From: an uncultured Collinsella sp.
GTDB taxonomy: Bacteria; Actinomycetota; Coriobacteriia; Coriobacteriales; Coriobacteriaceae
Reading direction: 5' to 3'
Assembly: GCA_958447445.1 (NCBI GenBank)
Contig: CAUDAE010000016.1
Span: 1-22,115, forward strand
DNA: 22,115 nt
Under the pieces are notes generated by a model. The model ran no database searches. It saw only the letters and a list, made by a program, of their open reading frames with translations, and was not told where the DNA came from. Of this stretch, positions 13,834 to 19,936 are shown one piece after another (the first letter of the stretch is position 1; each line of letters begins with the position of its first letter). The position numbers were made by a program, and so were the translations under genes.

Positions 13834-14563
13834 AGCGGAGCTTGCTGGTCTCGAAGTACTCGGGGAACTGGTCCAGGACCTCGGTTTGGTTGCGGAACAT
13901 CATGTGCAGGTGCTTGCTGACCAAAAAGCTCGCTTCGATGGGGTCGCGACCGGCGATAGCGCGGCGAATCTGCTTGTGCTCGTTCACGATGTCCTGATTG
14001 TCGAGAACCTGCGTGGCAGCGCGCAGCCAGCGGAAGCGCTCAAGGTCGGCATTGGTCTCTTCGAGCCACGACCACACGGTGCTGCGACATGCGATGCTAA
14101 AAATCATGTGATGCATGAGGTTGTCGCTCAAAAAGAAGCCGATGCGATCCTCCTCGGCCATGGCCTTTTCCTGCAGCACGATGGCGCGGTCGAGCTGCTC
14201 GATGCCGGCCGACGTGGCGCGCGCACAGCACTCCACAATCACCTGCTTTTCCAGATGCTCGCGGATGTAACAGGCACTCTCGGCAAGGGTGAGGTTGATG
14301 GGCGAGACGTAGGTGCCGCTCTGGGGCACGGTGCGCACCAGGCCTTCCTGCGCCAAACGAACCAAAGCCTCGCGCACGGGCGTGCGACCCATGTCCAGGT
14401 CATCGCAAAGCTGCTTGACGCCCAGCTTTTCGCCCGGCTTGTAGTCCAGGTAGACGATTTTGCGTCGAATGGTGTGGTAGGACTGGTCCTGTAGGCTCGT
14501 TTCCTGCTCGCCGACGTGCATCGATTCTTCCATAGCGCCTCGCAACTGTTCTATCAAACTCAT
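13832..14563 (-). CDS. GntR-family regulator with FCD (FadR-type) domain
   Basis: This 243-residue regulator has an N-terminal GntR winged helix at about residues 25-90 (SYHTIRRKIVYLDYKPGEKL, LCDDLDMGRTPVREALVRLA, GLVRTVPQSGTYVSP). An all-helical FCD domain follows (about 100-235), with the metal/ligand residues D147, H151/H152 and H199-type positions in LSDNLMHHMIF and NEHKQIRRAIAGRDP. FCD regulators usually sense carboxylic acids. It diverges from the yeiH-like gene with a 163-bp shared region and probably controls it. The ribosome site before 14563 is weak; the internal ATG at 14533 is an alternative start that keeps the whole HTH. Its stop codon lies within repeat copy 4. Confidence 0.87.
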   Translation of the reverse strand: MSLIEQLRGAMEESMHVGEQETSLQDQSYHTIRRKIVYLDYKPGEKLGVKQLCDDLDMGRTPVREALVRLAQEGLVRTVPQSGTYVSPINLTLAESACYIREHLEKQVIVECCARATSAGIEQLDRAIVLQEKAMAEEDRIGFFLSDNLMHHMIFSIACRSTVWSWLEETNADLERFRWLRAATQVLDNQDIVNEHKQIRRAIAGRDPIEASFLVSKHLHMMFRNQTEVLDQFPEYFETSKLR

Positions 14564-14579
14564 ATGTCAGTTGTTAATT

Positions 14580-14641
14580 ATGCCGCGAATCAGCTCTCCG
14601 CGGTGGGTAATTCGGCTGTTGCCTGAGAACTATCGCGGCAT
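14580..14641. promoter_or_regulatory. Widely spaced inverted repeat in the gntR-yeiH intergenic region
   Basis: ATGCCGCGA (14580-14588) and TCGCGGCAT (14633-14641) are perfect 9-bp inverted copies, about 53 bp apart start to start. They lie in the divergent region between the FCD regulator and the transporter. They may be two operator half-sites bound by the regulator with DNA looping, or arms of a hairpin. Confidence 0.5.
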
Positions 14642-14726
14642 CTTAGTCTGTGTTTGCGCAAGGCTGTGCTCAATGTTGCCGTATCATAAGCCGTCGCAAA
14701 CGTGAAATAGAAAGAAGGAATCCCAT

Positions 14727-15761
14727 ATGCAACTGGCAAATATCGTACGCGAGCGCTGGAAAGGCGTCTTGTTCTGCCTGATCATCGCCATTCCCGCGAC
14801 GTTGCTCGGCAAACAGGTTGAGGTGGTCGGCGGTCCGGTATTCGCCATCCTCTTTGGCATGGTCCTGGCGCTCGTCTTTCCCAAGAATCGTCGCGAACAG
14901 CTCGCCGCCGGCGTCACCTATACGTCCAAAAAAGTCTTGCAGTACGCGGTTATCCTGCTTGGCTTTGGCATGAACCTCTCACAGATTCTGTCCAAGGGCG
15001 CCCAGTCGCTGCCGATTATCGTGGCGACAATCTCGACCTCGCTTGTCATCGCCTTTGTGCTCTGCCGCGTTATGAACGTGCCGGGCAAGATCGCGACGCT
15101 TGTGGGTGTGGGTTCGTCGATTTGCGGCGGTTCTGCCATCGCTGCGACCGCACCCGTCATCGATGCCGACGATCGCGAGATTGCCCAGGCTATTTCGGTC
15201 ATCTTCCTGTTTAACGTTATCGCGGCGCTCGTGTTTCCGACGCTCGGCGGCATGCTCGGGCTGACCAACGAGGGCTTTGGCCTGTTTGCCGGTACCGCCA
15301 TCAACGACACCTCGTCCGTAACGGCTGCGGCGAGCGCCTGGGACAGCATGCACCCCGGCGCCAATGTGCTCGAGAGCGCCACAGTGGTCAAGCTCACCAG
15401 GACGCTGGCCATTATTCCCATCACGTTGGTTCTCGCATGCTGGCAGATGCATCTGGCGCGCAAGGCCGGCGGCGACGCTAAGAGCACGTTCTCGCTTAAA
15501 CGCGCGTTTCCCATGTTTGTGCTGTTCTTTGTGCTGGCGAGCGTGATCACCACGGTGCTTCAGCTTCCCGCGTCCATCACGGCGCCCATCAAGGAGCTGT
15601 CGAAGTTCTTTATTGTGATGGCCATGGCGGCAATTGGCTTTAATACCGATATCGTCGAGCTGGTCAAAAAGGGCGGCAAGCCCATCGCGCTGGGCTTTTG
15701 CTGCTGGATTGGCATTGCGTGCATGAGTTTGGGAATGCAACACGTGCTGGGAATCTGGTAG
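14727..15761 (+). CDS. YeiH/UPF0324-family putative sulfate exporter
   Basis: This 344-residue membrane protein has about ten hydrophobic segments and the family motifs GGPVFAILFGMVLAL, LGFGMNLSQIL, VGVGSSICGGSAIAATAPVI, GTAINDTSSVTAA and AAIGFNTDIVELVKKGGKP. The family is annotated as putative sulfate or sulfite exporters; the substrate is rarely shown. Length is normal. AAGGAAT before the ATG supports the start. In Escherichia coli yeiH is next to the LysR regulator yeiE; here a GntR/FCD regulator takes that place, which might mean an organic-acid inducer such as a sulfonate breakdown product. That last point is speculation. Confidence 0.88.
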   Translation: MQLANIVRERWKGVLFCLIIAIPATLLGKQVEVVGGPVFAILFGMVLALVFPKNRREQLAAGVTYTSKKVLQYAVILLGFGMNLSQILSKGAQSLPIIVATISTSLVIAFVLCRVMNVPGKIATLVGVGSSICGGSAIAATAPVIDADDREIAQAISVIFLFNVIAALVFPTLGGMLGLTNEGFGLFAGTAINDTSSVTAAASAWDSMHPGANVLESATVVKLTRTLAIIPITLVLACWQMHLARKAGGDAKSTFSLKRAFPMFVLFFVLASVITTVLQLPASITAPIKELSKFFIVMAMAAIGFNTDIVELVKKGGKPIALGFCCWIGIACMSLGMQHVLGIW

Positions 15762-15776
15762 AGAAGTAGCTTGTTT

Positions 15777-15797
15777 GCGTGCTGCGTGCTGCGTGCT
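15777..15797 (+). repeat. Short tandem repeat, three units of GCGTGCT
   Basis: GCGTGCT occurs three times in a row, followed by GGTTGCTGG. It lies just after the yeiH stop codon and is noncoding. Confidence 0.8.
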
Positions 15798-15821
15798 GGT
15801 TGCTGGTGAGCGCAAGCCTGC

Positions 15822-15916
15822 GGTGGAGCGATAGGAGCTCTTGCGGGTATGGCTTGTCCGCAGGTTTATAAGTCCCGAAGAGCTCTTATCGCCCCGCCAG
15901 GATGGCGATGCGGGGC
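15822..15916 (+). other. Mutually exclusive hairpins between yeiH and the activator-like gene
   Basis: A long stem pairs 15822-15842 (core GCGATAGGAGCTCTT) with 15878-15898 (core AAGAGCTCTTATCGC), about 20 bp with one mismatch. It is extended inward by CGGG (15844-15847) with CCCG (15874-15877). A second stem pairs GCCCCGC (15891-15897) with GCGGGGC (15910-15916). The second uses bases of the first, so only one can form. A candidate -10, TATAGT (15951-15956), lies downstream. The region could therefore be the 3' UTR of yeiH or, if transcription starts upstream, a leader switch. It matches no riboswitch class I recognise. Confidence 0.5.
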
Positions 15917-16041
15917 AACACCTATACTCGCAGGACGGCGCTTTCTGCCCTATAGTGTTTGGTGAGCAATATCGTTCAATTTTGAAACACTCGGTCGTGC
16001 GACCGCCGGCGGTTGCATGTCGCCGCGGACAGGGGCGAATC

Positions 16042-17259
16042 ATGGATAGCGATGCCAAGCTGAACATCTTGACCGAGGCCCTGGCTGCTGCCGGGGCCTC
16101 GGCATTGGCGATCGATGCGCGTGGGGACGTCGCGGTCTCGACCATGAATGACGCGGCGCTTGAGCGGGATGTGGCGGCTTTTGTTGCTGAGCGTCTAGAC
16201 CGTATAGGAGACGGCGCGCGTCTGGTTATGGGGCGTGAGGGTACGCGCCTGAGCCTGACCGTTCGCCCCACCGACAAAGAGGGCGGGGGGCTTTGGGTTG
16301 TCGTGGTCCGCGAGGTGCGCGGTGCCGCGGCGCATGCGGGCATCGAGTGGCTCAACGCCGACGAAGTTGAGGTCCGCTACGAATCGAGCGCGTACGGCAT
16401 CGTTGAGGGAGCGGCTTCAGTGGCTGCGCCGGTTGCAGAGAGTTACGCGCGCGGTGTGCCCCTTATGCTCGAGGGCGAGCTGGGCGCGGGTCAGGTCGAG
16501 ATCGCCAAGCGCCTCTACCTGGACGGTCCTTTTGCCGATCAGCCTTTTGTTTCCGTTGCGCTCGATGAGCTCACCGAGCGCGGTTGGCGCCATGTACTCA
16601 AAAGCGTCGAATCGCCGTTGTTCCAAATGGGGCTGACCCTTTGCATTGAGGGCTGGAACGCGGTTGGCCCCCAGCGCCTCCGCGAGCTGGTCTCCACGAT
16701 GACCGACACCGCGTTGGCGACGCGCTGCCATGTGGTGCTGACGGCGAATGACATGCCGGGCGGCGGCGAAAGTGATCAAGCCGCCTTTGTGACCGAGCGC
16801 TTCGCCTGTGCGGTGAGCGTCGCGCCGGCAATCGCCGAGCAGGGAGCCGCGTCGACGAAGGTCGCGCGCTATTTGGAATATCTCGCTGATGCATTTGGGA
16901 CGGCAGCGCCCACGCTGTCTGCCGCGGCGACGAAGACGCTCGATGCTTACCGCTGGCCGCGCAACTATCTGCAGTTCCGCGAGGTCTCGGAACGACTGTA
17001 TATATTGGTGGGGACGGGCACGGTGGACCGCGCTGTGGCGGAGGAAGTGCTCGCCCAAGAGGACGTGATTAAGACCGCAACCTTTGGCGCCCCGACACTC
17101 GAAAGCGACCTGTATATCCTGCGACCGCTGGCAGATACCGAGCGAGATATCGCGCATCTGGTTGTAGATCATCTCCACGGCAACCGAACCCGTGCGGCGG
17201 AGGTGCTGGGTATAAGCCGTACGACGCTGTGGCGCTTGCTGAAGGACGATGACCGTTGA
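16042..17259 (+). CDS. Degenerate sigma-54-activator-like protein with Fis-type HTH
   Basis: This 405-residue protein has an N-terminal region (1-110) without a recognised motif. An AAA+ domain resembling NtrC/PrpR-type enhancer-binding proteins follows (about 115-320), then a Fis-like HTH (about 378-400: GNRTRAAEVLGISRTTLWRLL). The AAA+ part is degenerate. The Walker A region reads GELGAGQVEIA, with Q151 where the lysine should be. The Walker B region is LCIEGWNAVGP instead of LFLDEI. No GAFTGA loop, which contacts sigma-54, is present. WPRNYLQFREV matches the WPGNVRELENV sensor-II helix. It likely binds DNA without ATPase-driven activation. The frame is open upstream to 15841, but AGGGGCG before ATG 16042 and the noncoding look upstream favour 16042. 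The target is unknown. Confidence 0.75.
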   Translation: MDSDAKLNILTEALAAAGASALAIDARGDVAVSTMNDAALERDVAAFVAERLDRIGDGARLVMGREGTRLSLTVRPTDKEGGGLWVVVVREVRGAAAHAGIEWLNADEVEVRYESSAYGIVEGAASVAAPVAESYARGVPLMLEGELGAGQVEIAKRLYLDGPFADQPFVSVALDELTERGWRHVLKSVESPLFQMGLTLCIEGWNAVGPQRLRELVSTMTDTALATRCHVVLTANDMPGGGESDQAAFVTERFACAVSVAPAIAEQGAASTKVARYLEYLADAFGTAAPTLSAAATKTLDAYRWPRNYLQFREVSERLYILVGTGTVDRAVAEEVLAQEDVIKTATFGAPTLESDLYILRPLADTERDIAHLVVDHLHGNRTRAAEVLGISRTTLWRLLKDDDR

Positions 17260-17343
17260 GCGAGGCGTCCGTGACCGCGCGCGACGCGTGTGCTACAGTC
17301 CAAAGCGTTATTGTTTCGATTTGGTTACGGCGTGCGAGGGCAT

Positions 17344-17919
17344 ATGGCTGAGACTTCAAAACCGAGCCGCAGAAGGCGGAGCGCCGCGCCGGTTAACCGA
17401 CGCACGACATCGGTGACGTGGGGCAAACACGCCTCGGGGTTTGATGGCTCGTTCAAGCGCACTAAATACGGCTATCCTTCGGCAAGCGCCCGCTTGGCCA
17501 TGCAGGCAGAGTCCTCGCTGTGGGGTCGCAAACGCGTGGTGGGCTCAAAGCTCAAGCACGACGGAACGCTCGGTTACATCAGCCGCGGGGCGGCTCGCCG
17601 CAGCGGGCTCAACCCGGCTGGTTGGCATCGTTATGTGCCGATCGTGGCCGTCGTTGCAGTGATCGTCATCGCACTCGCCGCGCTCGGCTACGCCGGCGGT
17701 GGCGCCAACTTGGACGCAGTGTTTAAATCGCCCGAGCTAGCGCATGCGGGCACAGAAGTTGTCGAGGGCGCTCAGACCCAGACGGGCGTCGCGCCCCAGC
17801 GCGGCATCGTCGCGGCGGCCTCCACCATCGCCGATGCACAAAAGGACGAGGACGAACAGGGCGATGGCGCCGAAACGGCCCAGACGAACGAAACGACGAC
17901 AACTCCATCGGCAAGATAA
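17344..17919 (+). CDS. Single-pass membrane protein of unknown function
   Basis: I do not recognise this 191-residue protein. Residues 1-95 are strongly basic (RRRRSAAPVNRR, WGRKRVVGSKLK) and presumably cytoplasmic. Residues 98-118 form one membrane helix (VPIVAVVAVIVIALAALGYAG). Residues 120-191 are low in complexity and rich in Ala, Thr, Glu and Gln, ending in NETTTTPSAR, presumably outside. The start at 17344 has GAGGG just before it; the earlier in-frame start at 17290 adds residues unlike the rest. It lies 84 bp after the degenerate activator gene on the same strand and may be cotranscribed. No enzymatic motif is visible. Confidence 0.7.
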   Translation: MAETSKPSRRRRSAAPVNRRTTSVTWGKHASGFDGSFKRTKYGYPSASARLAMQAESSLWGRKRVVGSKLKHDGTLGYISRGAARRSGLNPAGWHRYVPIVAVVAVIVIALAALGYAGGGANLDAVFKSPELAHAGTEVVEGAQTQTGVAPQRGIVAAASTIADAQKDEDEQGDGAETAQTNETTTTPSAR

Positions 17920-18000
17920 GTTGCGAGTGGAGCAGCAAATTTGGGACGGGGCTTTTTTAGCTGCCCAAGACAGTGGCTCATTCGATGTCAGTCGCCAAAA

Positions 18001-18141
18001 GCGAGCGAGCCGCATTTGCGCCAAGGTGACGTGAAATGAGAGGGCGCTGACCTTCTGGTCGCGCCCTCGAAATTGAACGTCAGATTGGCGTGAATGCGGC
18101 CCGCGCAGCGTCAACGAGCCCGCCGTTCGGTAGAACGGCGG
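18001..18141. repeat. Two-hairpin structured repeat element, copy 2 (3' of nitroreductase)
   Basis: This has the same architecture as 8488-8635. It begins with the same GCGAGCGAGC. GCCGCATT (18009-18016) pairs with AATGCGGC (18093-18100), and TG again faces TG. CGCCAA (18019-18024) pairs with TTGGCG (18085-18090), the GG/GA loop is kept, and TGACGT pairs with ACGTCA (18077-18082). GAGGGCGC (18040-18047) pairs with 18061-18068, and GACC and GGTC close a TTCT loop. The second hairpin is CCGCCGTTC (18120-18128) with GAACGGCGG (18133-18141), loop GGTA. It ends six bases before the nitroreductase stop codon. Bases 17920-18000 just before it show nothing else convincing. Confidence 0.8.
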
Positions 18142-18147
18142 AACTAA

Positions 18148-18669
18148 TTACCTTACGTAGATGATGTTGTCGCGGCGGGGTTTGGGCTCGGGTAGCGTGT
18201 CCTCGGCGTAGCCAAGAATGCAGTTACCGACACCGCGCAGACTGCCGTCGGCGGGCAGGCCCCAGCTGGCCAGCAGCTCCAGGCCCTCGGGCGAGTCAAA
18301 GACCTCATGCGCGCGGTGAATCCAGCACGAATCGACACCCAGCGCATAAGCGGCGTTGAGCAGGTTGCCCATGGCGAGCGAGCCGTCTTCCAGATGTGTG
18401 GGCACGCTGCGGTCAACCAGCACCACCACAACGGTCTTGGCGCCATAGAAGGGGTCGCTGTTGCTGCCCATGACTTGCGCGTTGAGCTGCGAGAGACGCT
18501 CGACGGTCGCGGGGTCGGTGACGGCGACAAACGTCACCGGCTGGCGGCCCATGCCGCTCGGTGCATATTGGCCGGCTTCGATAATACGTGCAAGCTTTTC
18601 GGCCTCGACGGGACGATCGCTGTAGTTGCGGCAGCTGCGGCGGTGAATGAGTGCTTCGATAGTCTCCAT
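18148..18669 (-). CDS. Nitroreductase-family FMN oxidoreductase
   Basis: This 173-residue flavoprotein has the nitroreductase signature at its N-terminus (IEALIHRRSCRNYSDRPV), then LARIIEAGQYAPSGMGRQP with the FMN-contacting Ser/Gly/Gln. The C-terminal half has GNLLNAAYALGVDSCWIHRA and LRGVGNCILGYAE. The family reduces nitro compounds, quinones or flavin-linked substrates with NAD(P)H; the substrate cannot be told. The frame extends upstream to 18765, but AAGGAG lies six bases before the ATG at 18669 and METIEALIHRRS is the standard start. It is monocistronic, with the two-hairpin repeat directly after the stop. Confidence 0.9.
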   Translation of the reverse strand: METIEALIHRRSCRNYSDRPVEAEKLARIIEAGQYAPSGMGRQPVTFVAVTDPATVERLSQLNAQVMGSNSDPFYGAKTVVVVLVDRSVPTHLEDGSLAMGNLLNAAYALGVDSCWIHRAHEVFDSPEGLELLASWGLPADGSLRGVGNCILGYAEDTLPEPKPRRDNIIYVR

Positions 18670-18963
18670 GGTGTCTCCTTGCGGTGGCGTTGCAGATGCC
18701 CCGTTCATACCCGTCGGGCTCAAACGATAGACGGTCAATTGCCCGGCCAAAAGGATAGATTCCAATTGGGAAAGTAGGTTTGCATAAAAGTACCTTCAGA
18801 ATGTGACAAACAAATGGGATGGTTAAACGTTTTATCCCGTCTACCCTGCGGTTTTTTACCACTTGCCTAAATGACGAACGCATAACCTCTGATAAAGGTT
18901 TTACTAAAGGAGTACCAACGTTTATCAATGCGCCGTGGTGGCGCCGGGCCAGGAGGTAACATC

Positions 18964-19254
18964 ATGTTCCAGGCTGGAGATGTCGTCGAGACCGATTTCG
19001 AAGGATTTCTGAAGCTGCTGCGTTCCAAGACGCGCGCTTTCGTGTCGATCAACGATCACGAGTACTACATCACGCACACCGATGGCTATTGGCGTGTTCA
19101 GGATTGCGAGGCCCTCAACGACAAGGGCCACTTTACTGACTGTTCTGAGTTGGTCAACACGGTCTGCGAGGTCGTCGAGCTGCCGTGGATTGCCGGCAAG
19201 AGCCTGCATGACAGCTTCTCGGGCGCTACGGTCTATGAGGCCGTCGCCGCTTAA
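18964..19254 (+). CDS. Conserved-looking small protein of unknown function (96 aa)
   Basis: I do not recognise this 96-residue soluble protein. It is acidic, aromatic-rich and compact, with segments such as FLKLLRSKTRAFVSINDHEY and YWRVQDCEALNDKGHFTD, and it contains cysteines at about 48, 59 and 68. It has no signal peptide or membrane helix. A perfect AGGAGG (18951-18956), seven bases before ATG 18964, decides the start over the in-frame ATG at 18928. An own terminator follows, so it is a single-gene unit that is probably well translated. The ~290 bases upstream hold its promoter region, but no clear -35/-10 pair stands out. Confidence 0.8.
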   Translation: MFQAGDVVETDFEGFLKLLRSKTRAFVSINDHEYYITHTDGYWRVQDCEALNDKGHFTDCSELVNTVCEVVELPWIAGKSLHDSFSGATVYEAVAA

Positions 19255-19280
19255 CAGGCAATAAAACCCGATTTTCACGT

Positions 19281-19316
19281 GACCGCTGGCGCCGCCCCCG
19301 CGCCGGCGGTCTTTTT
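19281..19316 (+). terminator. Intrinsic terminator after the 96-aa protein gene
   Basis: GACCGCTGGCGC (19281-19292) pairs with GCGCCGGCGGTC (19300-19311) with one T-G wobble, loop CGCCCCC, followed by TTTTT (19312-19316). Confidence 0.93.
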
Positions 19317-19359
19317 CTGCCGATAGGCCATAAAAGTGCACGCATTTGCGGAGAGGCTG

Positions 19360-19388
19360 TTGACGATAGTCAAAACTCGGACTAATCT
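19360..19388 (+). promoter_or_regulatory. Promoter of the marR-ABC exporter operon
   Basis: TTGACG (19360-19365) and TAATCT (19383-19388) are separated by 17 bp, a good vegetative promoter. It lies about 50 bases before the MarR start codon. Confidence 0.75.
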
Positions 19389-19421
19389 AGAGACATAAAA
19401 TTGGTCAAAAATCGGACAATC
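19369..19421 (+). promoter_or_regulatory. Paired operator-like direct repeats at the marR promoter
   Basis: GTCAAAACTCGGAC begins at 19369 and GTCAAAAATCGGAC begins at 19404, exactly 35 bp apart. The first covers the -35/-10 spacer; the second lies just after the expected transcription start. A TAGTC/GACTA dyad (19367-19384) overlaps the first copy. This fits autorepression by the encoded MarR protein. Confidence 0.6.
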
Positions 19422-19435
19422 GAATGGTGGGATAG

Positions 19436-19936
19436 ATGAATGGTGCGGTTAAACTGGTCGACTTCGACCGGTTGCTCAATGGACTCGACCATATCTATTC
19501 GGAGTTCTCGCGTGCCTGCGGCCTTTCGGACTGCGCTTATTGGATGCTCGTCGACACCAGCACGACGGGCGGCAGTATTGCCGTAAGCCGTCTGACAAGC
19601 GAATGGTTCTACAGCAAGCAGACCATCAACTCGGCAATTAAAACCTTGACGGCGCGGGGCTTCGCAACGTTGGAGTTTGCCGAAGGCAGTCGTAAAAACA
19701 AGGTTGTACGACTGACCGAAGAAGGCGTGCGGTTTGCCAAGCGCTACGCGTTGCCGGCGCAAAAAGCCGAGCAACAGGCATTCGAGGCGCTCGAGCCGTG
19801 GGAACAGTGCGAGATCATGCGCTTGGTCGGTAAGTTCTCCCATGTTCTTAACGAAGAGTGCGAGGCATTTAAACGGCAAGTGGCCGCCGAGAACGAGACT
19901 GACGATAAGGGCGAGGGGGACGCATGCGACTCTTAA
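19436..19936 (+). CDS. MarR-family transcriptional regulator
   Basis: This 166-residue protein has the MarR layout: an N-terminal dimerisation helix (LLNGLDHIYSEFSRACGL), then a winged helix at about residues 33-95 (SVSRLT-type turn ISRLTSEWFYSKQTINSAI in variant form, KTLTARGFATLEFAEGSRKN as wing, VVRLTEEG). A long C-terminal dimerisation helix follows. MarR proteins repress adjacent efflux genes until a small ligand binds. Its last 13 bases overlap the start of the first ABC exporter gene, so the three genes form one operon. A good promoter and two repeated sites lie directly upstream, indicating autoregulation. Confidence 0.88.
   Translation: MNGAVKLVDFDRLLNGLDHIYSEFSRACGLSDCAYWMLVDTSTTGGSIAVSRLTSEWFYSKQTINSAIKTLTARGFATLEFAEGSRKNKVVRLTEEGVRFAKRYALPAQKAEQQAFEALEPWEQCEIMRLVGKFSHVLNEECEAFKRQVAAENETDDKGEGDACDS

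Noticed and set aside
15800..15920. tRNA or a known riboswitch (GEMM, purine, ZTP, Moco) in the yeiH-downstream region.
   Set aside because: The conserved loops of those classes are not present; only the competing stems are visible.
14979..16355. A 458-codon minus-strand frame opposite yeiH and the following spacer.
   Set aside because: It is antisense to the transporter and has a low-complexity Arg/Ser/His-rich composition with no domain.
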